DNA of 64,000 nucleotides from G965229615 sp965229615 (lineage in GTDB: Bacteria; Pseudomonadota; Alphaproteobacteria; Rickettsiales; Midichloriaceae). Position 1 is the stretch's first letter. Every line of letters begins with the position of its first letter. A program made the translations under genes and the position numbers. The stretch spans positions 496,001-560,000 of the forward strand of contig OZ245890.1 of the NCBI GenBank assembly GCA_965229615.1, in the 5' to 3' direction. The notes under the pieces are model-generated. The model was not told where the DNA came from, made no database searches, and saw nothing but the letters and a program-made list of their open reading frames with translations. Shown here piece after piece: positions 1 through 9,981 of this stretch.

Positions 1-1
1 A

Positions 2-1435
2 CATGGTGTGCAAGCATTTGATGATCTCTTTGCTGAACTGAAGAGAGCTTTAGTACATGAAATGGTGACAGACGGTAGTAGTGCAATCAAAGCAGGGTAT
101 GATCCACAACTAGATAGATTATACCATTTGAAAAATAACACGCAAGAGAGGGTTGATATACTGCGTGATAAGTATAGAAACATTAGCTGTGTTAGCAGTT
201 TAAAAATCACAAAAAACAATATTATGGGGTATTTCATTGAGGTATCTTCCTCCAATGCATCGAAGATGAATCATGAGATATTTAAACATAAACAGTCGCT
301 TGGTACAGCAGTAAGATACAGTACAGTAGAGTTACAGACTCTGGAAGTAGATATAGTAATGTGTGATACGAAAATAGAAAGGCTAGAAAAAAGTATTTTG
401 GAGGGATTATACAATAGAATTACGATCAATGCCGACCAAATTGCTTGTGTGGCCAATACCATAGCTGCGATAGATGTTTTCTCCTCCTTGGCAGAAATTG
501 CTGATGAAAAGCGGCTTATACGACCAAATGTTGATGGTAGCACAATATTCAATATACAGGGTGGATATCATCCAATTGTTGAAAAAACTATTGGTGGTAA
601 ATTTGTACGAAACAACTGTAATCTTATGGATGATAACAACATATGGTTGATTACTGGTCCAAACATGGCAGGCAAAAGTACATTTTTGCGACAAAATGCT
701 CTCATTTGTGTACTTGCACAAATTGGCAGTTTTGTGCCTGCAACATGTGCTCATATAGGAGTAGTAGACAAACTATTCAGTCGTATAGGTGCATCTGATA
801 ATATCGGTTATGGACAATCAACCTTCATGATTGAAATGCTAGAGACATCGTATATTGTTAACAATGCTACCAAATCATCAATGATCATTATGGATGAAGT
901 TGGCAGAGGTACGTCAACATATGATGGTTTAGCAATAGCAAAAGCGGTTGTTGAATACATACATGCAAAGATATGTGCAAGAACACTGTTTGCCACTCAT
1001 TATCATGAAATGTGCATGTTGGAAAATACACTTGACAGACTATCCTGTCATACAATGAAGGTTGTGGAATGGGAGAAACACATTACATTCATGCATGAAG
1101 TGATAGATGGTAAGGCTGATAAATCATATGGTGTGCATGTTGCACAACTTGCTGGCATGCCAAACATTATTTTACAACGAGCATATCAAATATTACAGCA
1201 GTTAGAAGGCAATGACATAACAACACATGCTGTCGATCGAACATATAGTGTCGTTAGTGATGATACTGATTTTTCAAGCCAAAGCAGTGAACATGAGTGT
1301 TTATTAAAAAAGTTGGATGCTATCGATGCAATCAGCACCATACTGAAAAGACTCGATATGAATACTATAACACCAAGAACTGCAGTAGATATATTATTTG
1401 ATCTACATGATCTGATAAATGATATGGATAAATGA
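2..1435 (+). CDS. mutS: DNA mismatch repair ATPase MutS, 3' part only
   Basis: This is the C-terminal part of MutS, which recognises mismatched base pairs and couples ATP hydrolysis to recruitment of MutL. The reading frame is open to the window edge, so the start and roughly the first half of the protein lie outside. Visible are the core/clamp region with GYFIEVSSS, the ATPase Walker A motif GPNMAGKST (about residue 216 of the visible part), Walker B IIMDEVGRGTSTYDG (about residue 293), the following FATHYHEM segment and the short helical C-terminus typical of bacterial MutS. All expected ATPase motifs are intact. It converges on murI, with only two bases between the stop codons. Confidence 0.95.
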   Translation, partial: HGVQAFDDLFAELKRALVHEMVTDGSSAIKAGYDPQLDRLYHLKNNTQERVDILRDKYRNISCVSSLKITKNNIMGYFIEVSSSNASKMNHEIFKHKQSLGTAVRYSTVELQTLEVDIVMCDTKIERLEKSILEGLYNRITINADQIACVANTIAAIDVFSSLAEIADEKRLIRPNVDGSTIFNIQGGYHPIVEKTIGGKFVRNNCNLMDDNNIWLITGPNMAGKSTFLRQNALICVLAQIGSFVPATCAHIGVVDKLFSRIGASDNIGYGQSTFMIEMLETSYIVNNATKSSMIIMDEVGRGTSTYDGLAIAKAVVEYIHAKICARTLFATHYHEMCMLENTLDRLSCHTMKVVEWEKHITFMHEVIDGKADKSYGVHVAQLAGMPNIILQRAYQILQQLEGNDITTHAVDRTYSVVSDDTDFSSQSSEHECLLKKLDAIDAISTILKRLDMNTITPRTAVDILFDLHDLINDMDK

Positions 1436-1437
1436 TG

Positions 1438-2328
1438 TTAGTATTCATCATATTGCTGTTCCATCTTGCACGTGGCAACTTTGTTGCTATTTAGTGCTAC
1501 GAGTGATACATCGGGTTCGTATCCTATCAATTGTACTACAGTCTGTCGCAACACTTTTGTTCTTGAATTGTCTGTAACAAAAAACTTTATAGAGTGCATA
1601 TTACACTCACTTGGCTGCGTTGGAATGACATCAGTTAAGGCACGCATCACATTTTCCACAACAAAATATGCAGGATCTATCAGGGTTATATCTTGCTTCT
1701 TATATTTACATACTACATCTTTAATTATGTCTGCTATCAATGGATAGTGCGTACAACCATAAATCAGAGTATCAATATCAGATTGTATCAGAGTGTCAAT
1801 ATATTTTGATACCAGTGCATATCCATCAGCCGTGTTTTTCATACCCGATTCTATCCATGGCACTAAATCTGGACATGGTACTGAAATAATATGTGGTAAT
1901 AACACATCATGCTTACTCGCTATTGTAACGAATGTCCTCTCATATGCCATACTCTTCACAGTTGCTGCTGTTGACATAATGCCAATTCTTTTCACATCTT
2001 GATATGTTTGTAAAACACCTAGCACTGTAGGCAATATTATGCGAATTATACCGTATTTAAATCTTTTGTTATAGCATATAAACTGCTCTTGCGATAACAC
2101 AGCGTCACTTGTATTGCATGCTATAATCAGTATATCGACCTTTTGTAATATCATCAATTCTATTTTCATATCTATATATGATGCAATTTGTTCCTTGTTT
2201 TTGTCACCATACGGTAAATTAGCAGTATCTGCACAATATATAAATTCTGCGCACTTTGCCTGTGCTACAAGCCTTTTGAGAACCGTTATACCTCCAACAC
2301 CACTATCAACAATACCTATTTTAATCAT
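1438..2328 (-). CDS. murI: Glutamate racemase
   Basis: The enzyme converts L-glutamate to D-glutamate for peptidoglycan stem peptides in the cytoplasm. The product has 296 residues, slightly longer than the usual 260-290. It carries the N-terminal VDSGVGG motif with the catalytic-site aspartate (residue 8), DTANLPYG, the first catalytic cysteine in ACNTSDA (Cys71) and the second in YGCTHYP (Cys192) followed by His194. Both cysteines are present, so it should be active. Together with murC, dapB, mltG and ftsZ in this window it argues that the organism still makes some peptidoglycan. Transcribed towards mutS. Confidence 0.93.
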   Translation of the reverse strand: MIKIGIVDSGVGGITVLKRLVAQAKCAEFIYCADTANLPYGDKNKEQIASYIDMKIELMILQKVDILIIACNTSDAVLSQEQFICYNKRFKYGIIRIILPTVLGVLQTYQDVKRIGIMSTAATVKSMAYERTFVTIASKHDVLLPHIISVPCPDLVPWIESGMKNTADGYALVSKYIDTLIQSDIDTLIYGCTHYPLIADIIKDVVCKYKKQDITLIDPAYFVVENVMRALTDVIPTQPSECNMHSIKFFVTDNSRTKVLRQTVVQLIGYEPDVSLVALNSNKVATCKMEQQYDEY

Positions 2329-2724
2329 GCTGAGTTTTTCATACGTAAATCACATTTGCTATATGGTGATGTATTATAACTTACATACTCGTTTTATTAA
2401 AGCGTACAAACAGCAGTTGATACATAATTATTTATTCTAGTTGTTAACTATATATACCAGTTACAACAGCAGATGTATAACAAGCCAAATGCAAGAATAT
2501 GATTGCTGATATGATTCGTCACAATACATCTAGCTTGACATTACACTTGTAAATGTTGTACCATCAACAGTTGTGTATTGTCAGAACGTGTACTAGTATA
2601 ACATTAGAAAATATACCACTGGTAATCTCAGAAGCGTTTCTGTATACTTGCAACATCATCATATGAATTTTAAAGTAAAAAAGTGACATCTGCTGAATCA
2701 TAGAACGGTAGTGAGTATAACTGT
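2329..2724. other. Intergenic region between divergent murI and mltG, no gene seen
   Basis: About 400 AT-rich bases separate the divergent murI and mltG starts. I see no convincing open frame and no tRNA-like cloverleaf. A perfect -35 hexamer TTGACA occurs at 2535-2540 on the plus strand, but no good -10 box follows at 16-18 bases, so a promoter for mltG here is only a possibility. Confidence 0.4.
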
Positions 2725-3744
2725 ATGTCACAGCAAATTATTGTGAGTGCATTGCAAAAAAACATCGTTAAAGTCATTGGAATTGTGTTTTTCACAAGTG
2801 TGTTATTACTTGTTGTTTCAACATGTCTGATATGCTATGTCATTGACTGCACATCTATGGAGAGAGAGCAAGTGATTCTAATAAAAAAAGGCAGCACAAC
2901 AATGCAAGTTGCTAAGATGCTTGCTGATGATAACATCATCAAAGACCCTATTGGGTTTTATATACTAGCAAAAATATACTGTAGACTTAACAACAAGCAA
3001 ATCCTTGCAGGCGAATACCAATTAAAAACCATTCAAAATGCACTTGATATGATATGGATGTTCACTGAGGGAAAAATAATACAACACAAACTTACAATAC
3101 CACAGGGTTTCACTATAAAACAGGCAATAGAAAGAATTCATAACTTAGAAAACATCAGACACTTTCCATCCATAGCAACACTTGCAGAAGGCTCAATACT
3201 TCCTGAAACATATTTCTATACACATAGCACTACTGATATTGAATTGATCAAAAGAATGCAAGATGCGATGCAAGAGTTTGTCATGACTGAGTGGGAAAAA
3301 CGTGATATACGTATAGATAATATCATAGAATCACCAGAACAAGCCATAACACTAGCATCAATAGTCGAAAAGGAAACGTATATTGATAGTGAAAAACCAT
3401 TGATCGCAGGAGTGTATCTTAACAGGTTGAAGAAAAAAATGCGGTTGCAAGCAGATCCAACAGTAATATATGGCTTGGAAATGATAGAAGACGAAAAATG
3501 GAATAACAGAAGAAGGGTATTGTATTCGCATTTGCGTCAGGATTCAGACTATAATACATACATACGCCATGGTTTACCACCAACACCAATATGTAATCCT
3601 GGCAGAAAATCAATTGTCGCAGTTCTGCATCCCAAGTGGACACAGGAGTTGTTTTTCGTTGCTAACAGCAATGGCGAACATGTTTTTGCAAGAAACTTTT
3701 CCCAGCATAAACTAAATGCCAGGAATATCAGATCTGTTAGATGA
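2725..3744 (+). CDS. mltG: Endolytic murein transglycosylase MltG (YceG family)
   Basis: An inner-membrane lytic transglycosylase that cuts nascent glycan strands and terminates peptidoglycan elongation. The protein has 339 residues with one N-terminal transmembrane segment (about residues 15-40), then a LysM-like region and the catalytic domain. The signature ASIVEKE (about 211-217) holds the catalytic glutamate, followed by AGVYLNRL, LQADPTVIYG and the C-terminal GLPPTPICNPG segment. The last 11 codons overlap the convergent repeat-protein gene that ends at 3712. The DNA of this 3' end recurs at about 5595 and 7450, and in diverged form at about 9950 and 12118, so the neighbouring array copied the tail of mltG. 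Confidence 0.92.
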   Translation: MSQQIIVSALQKNIVKVIGIVFFTSVLLLVVSTCLICYVIDCTSMEREQVILIKKGSTTMQVAKMLADDNIIKDPIGFYILAKIYCRLNNKQILAGEYQLKTIQNALDMIWMFTEGKIIQHKLTIPQGFTIKQAIERIHNLENIRHFPSIATLAEGSILPETYFYTHSTTDIELIKRMQDAMQEFVMTEWEKRDIRIDNIIESPEQAITLASIVEKETYIDSEKPLIAGVYLNRLKKKMRLQADPTVIYGLEMIEDEKWNNRRRVLYSHLRQDSDYNTYIRHGLPPTPICNPGRKSIVAVLHPKWTQELFFVANSNGEHVFARNFSQHKLNARNIRSVR

Positions 3745-5337
3745 ATTAACGTCTGTATGATTTTGCATATTTTTCTTCTTCTCAACCATATCTACAAATG
3801 TATTACTTTCCTCCTCCAAGGATAATGTATATTCCTCTATACCTAGAGCTCTCAAAAACATATTTACTACACTCTTAACAAAATCTGAAAAGAATGTATA
3901 CTTTTGTAAATGCTCTTTATACTGATTATGATTTCTAATGTCGTTATCTTTCACGTATTTAACAATTTTCTCAAATTGTTTTTGCATCTGACCATTCTCA
4001 TCAGATATATTACTACCATTGCAAAGCTGATTGAGCTTACCGCAAAGTTCTTCAAAGTTGTCTTCATCTTGTCTAAGAGCATGTTGCATCACAAGTGTAT
4101 TGATTACTTGTGGCATTACATCATCAAAAAGTGGCTTATTTGCTTCAATAAGATCGCCTTTATCATTGTTAAGTGCTGCGGTTACAATCCTACTTGCTTC
4201 ATAATATTGCTTTTCTTCTATCAATTTCCCTATCCACCGGTTTCCTTTAACAAGATCACCTTGATCATTGTTAAGGGCTGCAATTATAATATTACTTGCA
4301 TACAAATATTCCTCTTTTTCCATCAATTTCTCTATCCACCCATCAATGTTTCCTTCAACAAGATCACCTTTACCATTGTTAAGTGCTTCAATTACAATCC
4401 TACTTGCACACAAATATTGCTTTTCTTCTATCAATTTCCCTATCCACCCTTTAAGGCCTTCTTCAACAAGATCACCTTGATCATTGTTAAGTGCTTTAAT
4501 TACAATATCACTTGCACACAAATATTGCTTTTCTTTCATCAATTTCTCTATCCACCCATCAATGTTTTCTTTAACAAGATCACCTTGACCATTGTTAAGT
4601 GCTGCAGTTACAATATTACTTGCACACAAATATTTCTCTTCTTTCATCAATTCCTCTATCCACCCTTTAAGGTTTCCTTCAACAAGATAACCTCGATCCT
4701 TGTTAAGTGCTTTAATTACAATATCACTTGCATACAAATATTCCTCTTTTTCCATCAATTCCTCTATCCACCCTTTAAGGTTTCCTTCAACAAGATCACC
4801 TTGACCATTGTTAAGTGCTTTAATTACAATACCACTTGCATACCAATATCCCCCTTTTTCTATCAATTTCTCTATCCACCCATCAATGTTTTCTTTAACA
4901 AGATCACCTTGATCATTGTTAAGTGCTGCAATTATAATCTTACTTGCATGATCACAATAATATCCCCCTTTTTCTATCAATTTCCCTATCCACCCTTTAA
5001 GGTCTCCTTTAACAAGATCACCTTCACCATTGTTAAGTGCTGCAATTACAATATTACTTGCACACAAATGTCCCTCTTCTTTCATCAATTTCTTTATCCA
5101 CACATTAATGTTTCCTTTAACAAGATCGCCTTGATCCTTGTTAAGTGCTTCAATTACAATCCTACTTGCTTCATAATATTGCTCTTCTTTCATCAATTTC
5201 TCTATCCACACATCAATGTTTCCTTTAACAAGATCACCTTGACCATCGTTAAGTGCTGCAATTACAATATTACTTGCATCACAATATTTCTTAGTGTTTA
5301 TCAACTCATCTACTTGTTGTGATATTGTGTTTTGCAT
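3712..5337 (-). CDS. Family A helical repeat protein, copy 1
   Basis: Function unknown. The 541-residue protein has a short N-terminal cap (MQNTISQQVDELI), then about 11 repeats of roughly 36 residues. Each reads approximately ASxIVIxALNN, GDLVKGN, WIEKLMKEE, and predicts two helices, so the whole should form an alpha-solenoid. A non-repeated C-terminal domain (about residues 405-520) follows, with LCGKLNQLCNG, QFEKIVKYVK, LRALGIEEY and NTFVDMVEKKK. No signal peptide or membrane segment is visible. Relative to copies 2 and 3 a 4-base indel near the 3' end shifts the frame, giving a different tail (ending RSDIPGI) that runs over the mltG 3' end. The opposite strand is also open, but this strand is preferred for its soluble composition and conserved C-terminal domain. 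Confidence 0.8.
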   Translation of the reverse strand: MQNTISQQVDELINTKKYCDASNIVIAALNDGQGDLVKGNIDVWIEKLMKEEQYYEASRIVIEALNKDQGDLVKGNINVWIKKLMKEEGHLCASNIVIAALNNGEGDLVKGDLKGWIGKLIEKGGYYCDHASKIIIAALNNDQGDLVKENIDGWIEKLIEKGGYWYASGIVIKALNNGQGDLVEGNLKGWIEELMEKEEYLYASDIVIKALNKDRGYLVEGNLKGWIEELMKEEKYLCASNIVTAALNNGQGDLVKENIDGWIEKLMKEKQYLCASDIVIKALNNDQGDLVEEGLKGWIGKLIEEKQYLCASRIVIEALNNGKGDLVEGNIDGWIEKLMEKEEYLYASNIIIAALNNDQGDLVKGNRWIGKLIEEKQYYEASRIVTAALNNDKGDLIEANKPLFDDVMPQVINTLVMQHALRQDEDNFEELCGKLNQLCNGSNISDENGQMQKQFEKIVKYVKDNDIRNHNQYKEHLQKYTFFSDFVKSVVNMFLRALGIEEYTLSLEEESNTFVDMVEKKKNMQNHTDVNSSNRSDIPGI

Positions 5338-5624
5338 ATCTCTAATTATAATAATTTATATTATCTATATCTATTATGGATTTTCCCAGTCACGTTGCAA
5401 TACAACACACTTGAATATCTGATATGAATAACCATATTTGTATATCATTTATTAAACCTTTATTAACTGTGATGGTATACCTCCCTGCATATACACATGA
5501 TGTTGTTTGCACTGACATACTGTGTTACATCTATGACTGTAGACAGCATTCAAGTTATATGCAATAAAAAAATCGATCAACTGCTAGAAATTAAATGCCA
5601 GGAATATCAGATCTGTTAGATGAA
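5338..5624. repeat. Conserved spacer/upstream block of the repeat-gene array, copy 1
   Basis: This spacer is upstream of the gene at 3712-5337 and downstream of the next unit. It is nearly identical to 7128-7382, and its first 190 bases also match 9565-9740. A shorter part recurs near 11750-11900. It contains GATTTTCCCAGTCACGTTGC, ACTTGAATATC at about 5409 and a run AATAAAAAAATCGATC near 5562. Its position directly upstream of each family A start suggests a shared promoter region, but I could not identify a clear -35/-10 pair. The right end (from about 5593) repeats the 3' end of mltG. Confidence 0.7.
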
Positions 5625-7127
5625 TTAACGTCTGTATGATTGTATTTGCATACTTTTCTTCTTCTCAACCATATCTACAAATGTATTACTTTCCTTCTTC
5701 AAGGATAATGTATATTCCTCTATACCTAGAGCTCTCAAAAACATATTTACTACATTCTTAACAAAATCTGAAAAGAATGTATACTTTTGTAAATGCTCTT
5801 TATACTGATTATGATTTCTAATGTCGTTATCTTTCACGTATTTAACAATTTTTTCAAATTGTTTTTGCATCTGACCATTCTCATCAGATATATTACTACC
5901 ATTGCAAAGCTGATTGAGCTTACCGCAAAGTTCTTCAAAGTTGTCTTCATCTTGTCTAAGAGCATGTTGCATCACAAGTGTATTGATTACTTGTGGTATT
6001 ACATTATCAAAAAGTGGCTTATTTGCTTCAACAAGATCACCTTGATCATTGTTAAGTGCTGCAATTACAATCCCACTTGCTTCATAATATTTCTCTTCTT
6101 CCATCAATTTCCCTATCAACCCATTAATACTTCCTCCTTTAACAAGATCACCTTGATCATTGTTAAGTGCTTCAATTATAATCTTACTTGCTTCATAATA
6201 TTTCTCTTCTTCCATCAATTTCCCTATCCACCCATTAATACTTCCTCCTTTAACAAGATCACCTTGACCCTTGTTAAGTGCTGCAGTTACAATATTACTT
6301 GCACACAAATATTTCTCTTCTTCCATCAATTTCCCTATCAACCCATCAATGTTTCCTTTAACAAGATCACCTTTACCCTTTTTAAGTGCTTCAATTATAA
6401 TATCACTTGCACACAAATAATTCTCTTCTTCCATCAATTTCCCTATCAACCTACCAATGTTTTCTTCAACAAGATCACCTTGACCCTTGTTAAGTGCTTC
6501 AATTATAATATTACTTGCTTCATCGTAATATTCCTCTTTTTCCATCAATTTCCCTATCAACTCATCAATGTTTCCTTTAACAAGATCACCTTTACCATTG
6601 TGAAGTGCTTCAATTATAATCTCACTTGCTTCATAATATCTCCCTTCTTCCATCAATTTCCCTATCCACCCTTTAAGGTCTCCTTTAACAAGATCACTTT
6701 TACCATTGTGAAGTGCTGCAATTACAATCCTACTTGCTTCATAATATTGCTTTTCTTTCATCAATTTCTCTATCCACCCTTTAAGGTTTCCTTCAACAAG
6801 ATCACCTTTACCATTTTTAAGTGCTGCAATTATAATATCACTTGCATGATCACAATGATATCCCCCTTCTTCCATCAATTTCCCTATCCACCCTTTAAGG
6901 TCTCCTTTAACAAGATCACTTTTACCATTGTTAAGTGCTGCAGTTACAATCCTACTTGCTTCATAATATTGCTTTTCTTTCATCAATTTCTCTATCCACC
7001 CTTTAAGGTTTCCTTCAACAAGATAACCTTGCTCATTGTGAAGTGCTACAATTATAATCCAACTTGCATCATAATATTGCTTAGTGTTTATCAACTCATT
7101 TACTTGTCGTGATATTGTGTTTTGCAT
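5625..7127 (-). CDS. Family A helical repeat protein, copy 2
   Basis: Function unknown; a 500-residue paralogue of the gene at 3712-5337. It starts MQNTISRQVNELINTK, has about 10 repeats of 36-38 residues, then the same C-terminal domain, and ends MQIQSYRR. Some repeats carry a two-residue insertion (KGGSINGW or YHCDH), so repeat length varies. The C-terminal domain is almost identical to copies 1 and 3 while the repeats are shuffled, as expected for recombination between repeat units. The very basic end is compatible with a type IV secretion signal, which is inference. No signal peptide or membrane helix is seen. Confidence 0.8.
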   Translation of the reverse strand: MQNTISRQVNELINTKQYYDASWIIIVALHNEQGYLVEGNLKGWIEKLMKEKQYYEASRIVTAALNNGKSDLVKGDLKGWIGKLMEEGGYHCDHASDIIIAALKNGKGDLVEGNLKGWIEKLMKEKQYYEASRIVIAALHNGKSDLVKGDLKGWIGKLMEEGRYYEASEIIIEALHNGKGDLVKGNIDELIGKLMEKEEYYDEASNIIIEALNKGQGDLVEENIGRLIGKLMEEENYLCASDIIIEALKKGKGDLVKGNIDGLIGKLMEEEKYLCASNIVTAALNKGQGDLVKGGSINGWIGKLMEEEKYYEASKIIIEALNNDQGDLVKGGSINGLIGKLMEEEKYYEASGIVIAALNNDQGDLVEANKPLFDNVIPQVINTLVMQHALRQDEDNFEELCGKLNQLCNGSNISDENGQMQKQFEKIVKYVKDNDIRNHNQYKEHLQKYTFFSDFVKNVVNMFLRALGIEEYTLSLKKESNTFVDMVEKKKSMQIQSYRR

Positions 7128-7494
7128 ATCTCTAATTATAATAATTTATATTATCTATATCTATTATGGATTTTCCCAGTCACGTTGCAATACAACACAC
7201 TTGAATATCTGATATGAATAACCATATTTGTATATCGTTTGTTAAACTTTTATTAACTGTGATGGTATACCTCCCTGCATGTACACATGATGTTGTTTGC
7301 ACTGACATACTGTGTTACATCTATGACTGTAGACAGCATTCAAGTTATATGCAATAAAAAAATCGATCAACTGCTAGAAATCTAATGTGGGATTATACCA
7401 TTAATTGGTAGTAGAGGTAAAACTCTAGCACACAAGGAGATTGCAAAAACCCAGCATAAACTAAATGCCAGGAATATCAGATCTGTTAGATGAA
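7128..7494. repeat. Conserved spacer/upstream block of the repeat-gene array, copy 2
   Basis: The first 255 bases repeat 5338-5594 almost exactly, including ACTTGAATATC at about 7199 and the AATAAAAAAATCGATC stretch. About 75 bases follow that are absent from the first spacer. Then comes CCCAGCATAAACTAAATGCC (from about 7450), a second copy of the mltG 3' end. No gene is seen. It is the probable promoter region of the gene at 5625-7127. Confidence 0.7.
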
Positions 7495-9564
7495 TTAACG
7501 TCTGTATGATTGTATTTGCATACTTTTCTTCTTCTCAACCATATCTACAAATGTATTACTTTCCTCCTCCAAGGATAATGTATATTCCTCTATACCTAGA
7601 GCTCTCAAAAACATATTTACTACACTCTTAACAAAATCTGAAAAGAATGTATACTTTTGTAAATGCTCTTTATACTGATTATAATCTTCAATGTCATTAT
7701 CTTTCACGTATTTAACAATTTTTTCAAATTGTTTTTTCATCTGACCATTCTCATCAGATATATTACTACCATTGCAAAGCTGATTGAGCTTACCGCAAAG
7801 TTCTTCAAAGTTGTCTTCATCTTGTCTAAGAGCATGTTGCATCACAAGTGTATTGATTACTTGTGGTATTACATTATCAAAAAGTGGCTTATTTACTTCA
7901 ACAAGATCACCTTGACCCTTGTTAAGTGCTGCAATTATAATATCACCTGCATAATCATAATGATATCTCCCTTTTTCTATCAATTTCTCTATCCACACAT
8001 TAATGTTTCCTTTAACAAGATCACCTTGATCCTTGTTAAGTGCTGCAATTACAATCCCACTTGCTTCATAATATCTCCCTTCTTTCATCAATTTCCCTAT
8101 CAACCCATTAATACTTCCTCCTTTAACAAGATCACCTTGACCATTGTTAAGTGCTGCAATTACAATCCCACTTGCTTCATAATATCTCCCTTCTTTCATC
8201 AATTTCCCTATCAACCCATTAATACTTCCTCCTTTAACAAGATCACCTTGATCATTGTTAAGTGCTTCAATTATAATCTTACTTGCACACAAATATTTCT
8301 CTTTTTCTATCAATTCCTCTATCCACACATCAATGTTTTTTTCAATAAGATAACCTTTACCATTGTTAAGTGCTGCAATTACAATATTACTTGCACACAA
8401 ATATTTCTCTTTTTCTATCAATTTCTCTATCCACACATCAATGTTTTTTTCAATAAGATAACCTTTACCATTGTTAAGTGCTGCAATTATAATCTTACTT
8501 GCTTCATAATATTTCTCTTCTTCCATCAATTTCCCTATCAACCCATTAATACTTCCTCCTTTAACAAGATCACCTTTACCATTGTTAAATACTTTAATTA
8601 TAATATCACTTGCATGATCACAATGATATCCCCCTTCTTCCGTCAATTTCCCTATCAACCCATTAATACTTCCTCCTTTAACAAGATCACCTTGATCCTT
8701 GTTAAGTGCTGCAATTACAATCCCACTTGCTTCATAATATCTCCCTTCTTTCATCAATTTCCCTATCAACCCATTAATACTTCCTCCTTTAACAAGATCA
8801 CCTTGACCATTGTTAAGTGCTTCAATTATAATATTACCTGCTTCATAATATTTCTCTTCTTCCATCAATTTCTTTATCCACCCTTTAAGGTTTTCTTCAA
8901 CAAGATCACCTTTACCCTTGTTAAGTGCTGCAATTACAATCCTACTTGCACTAAAATACCCCACTTTTTCTATCAATTTCCCTATCCACCCTTTAAGGTT
9001 TCCTTCAACAAGATCACCTTGACCCTTGTTAAGTGCTGCAATTATAATATCACCTGCATAATCACAATGATATCTCCCTTTTTCTATCAATTTCTCTATC
9101 CACACTTTAAGGTTTCCTTTAACAAGATCACCTTCACCATTGTTAAGTGCTGCAATTATAATATCACCTGCATAATCATAATGATATCTCCCTTTTTCTA
9201 TCAATTTCTCTATCAACCCATTAATACTTCCTCCTTTAACAAGATCACCTTTACCATTTTTAAGTGCTGCAATTACAATATTACTTGCACTAAAATACCC
9301 CCCTTTTTCTATCAATTTCTCTATCAACCCATCAATGTTTCCTTTAACAAGATCACTTTTACCATTTTTAAGTGCTGCAATTACAATATTACTTGCACAC
9401 AAATATTTCTCTTCTTTCATCAATTTCTCTATCCACACATCAATGTTTCCTTTAACAAGATCGCCTTCACCATCGTTAAGTGCTGCAGTTATAATCTTAC
9501 TTGCATCACGATATTTCTTAGTGTTCATCAACTCATCTACTTGTTGTGGTATTGGGTTTTGCAT
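7495..9564 (-). CDS. Family A helical repeat protein, copy 3 (longest)
   Basis: Function unknown; a 689-residue paralogue with about 15 repeats of 36-38 residues and the shared C-terminal domain ending MQIQSYRR. Adjacent repeats are sometimes nearly identical (for example the two GYLIEKNIDVWIE units in mid-protein), a sign of recent internal duplication. Several units have KGGSINGLIGKL in place of KGNIDGWIEKL. The complementary strand is open for 663 codons because the repeat period is a multiple of three, but that reading would give a cysteine- and phenylalanine-rich product with no family resemblance. Confidence 0.8.
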   Translation of the reverse strand: MQNPIPQQVDELMNTKKYRDASKIITAALNDGEGDLVKGNIDVWIEKLMKEEKYLCASNIVIAALKNGKSDLVKGNIDGLIEKLIEKGGYFSASNIVIAALKNGKGDLVKGGSINGLIEKLIEKGRYHYDYAGDIIIAALNNGEGDLVKGNLKVWIEKLIEKGRYHCDYAGDIIIAALNKGQGDLVEGNLKGWIGKLIEKVGYFSASRIVIAALNKGKGDLVEENLKGWIKKLMEEEKYYEAGNIIIEALNNGQGDLVKGGSINGLIGKLMKEGRYYEASGIVIAALNKDQGDLVKGGSINGLIGKLTEEGGYHCDHASDIIIKVFNNGKGDLVKGGSINGLIGKLMEEEKYYEASKIIIAALNNGKGYLIEKNIDVWIEKLIEKEKYLCASNIVIAALNNGKGYLIEKNIDVWIEELIEKEKYLCASKIIIEALNNDQGDLVKGGSINGLIGKLMKEGRYYEASGIVIAALNNGQGDLVKGGSINGLIGKLMKEGRYYEASGIVIAALNKDQGDLVKGNINVWIEKLIEKGRYHYDYAGDIIIAALNKGQGDLVEVNKPLFDNVIPQVINTLVMQHALRQDEDNFEELCGKLNQLCNGSNISDENGQMKKQFEKIVKYVKDNDIEDYNQYKEHLQKYTFFSDFVKSVVNMFLRALGIEEYTLSLEEESNTFVDMVEKKKSMQIQSYRR

Positions 9565-9981
9565 ATCTCTAATTATAATAATTTATATTATCTATATCTA
9601 TTATGGATTTTCCCAGTCACGTTGCAATACAACACACTTGAATATCTGATATGAATAACCATATTTGTATATCGTTTGTTAAACTTTTATTAACTGTGAT
9701 GGTATACCTCCCTGCATGTACACATGATGTTGTTTGCACTATATATGGATTGTTATATTACTGTTCAGAATTACACCATGATGGATAGTAGTACGAGTGC
9801 ATAGCCCATGAGAGGATTGTACTTACTTAATATTTAGGAATTGTAATGATTAAGACTGATATGTTATACTAACTGCAGTGGTGAGTTCATAGTGCTGCTC
9901 ATCCATCTGACTATTATTGTTTACTTCAATGAGTAGTAGAGCTATAATTCCCAGCATAAAATCAATGCTAGGAATATTAGA
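9565..9981. repeat. Conserved spacer/upstream block, chimeric copy 3
   Basis: The left 175 bases match the family A spacers (5338, 7128). The right 240 bases instead match 11900-12160 almost perfectly. The spacer is therefore a junction between the A-type and B-type units. No coding frame is convincing. It contains ACTTGAATATC near 9639 and ends in the hairpin at 9948-9974. Confidence 0.65.
9948..9974. terminator. Hairpin downstream of family B gene, possible terminator
   Basis: TTCCCAGCAT and ATGCTAGGAA form a 10-base stem with one mismatch around a 7-base loop. It lies 8 bases past the stop of the gene ending at 9982. There is no T-run after it on the minus strand, so it is a terminator-like structure rather than a textbook one. 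It is a diverged copy of the mltG 3' end, and an identical copy is at 12116-12142. Confidence 0.4.

Noticed and set aside
2535..2563. Promoter for mltG built on TTGACA at 2535
   Set aside because: No acceptable -10 hexamer lies at 16-18 bases; only the -35 half is convincing, so it is mentioned in the intergenic entry but not called as a promoter.
3910..5322. Long plus-strand open frame (470 codons) opposite family A copy 1, with counterparts at 5793-7112 and 7663-9654
   Set aside because: The repeat period is a multiple of three, so one stop-free unit gives a stop-free antisense frame across all units. The product would be a Cys/Phe/Ile-rich repeat, and the conserved C-terminal domain shared with family B exists only on the minus strand.
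5388..5400. TTTTCCCAGTCACG resembles the M13 universal primer site, suggesting vector contamination
   Set aside because: Only 14 bases match, there is no adjoining vector polylinker, and the sequence is embedded in native spacer DNA repeated at about 7170 and 9610 and split by an insertion near 11762.
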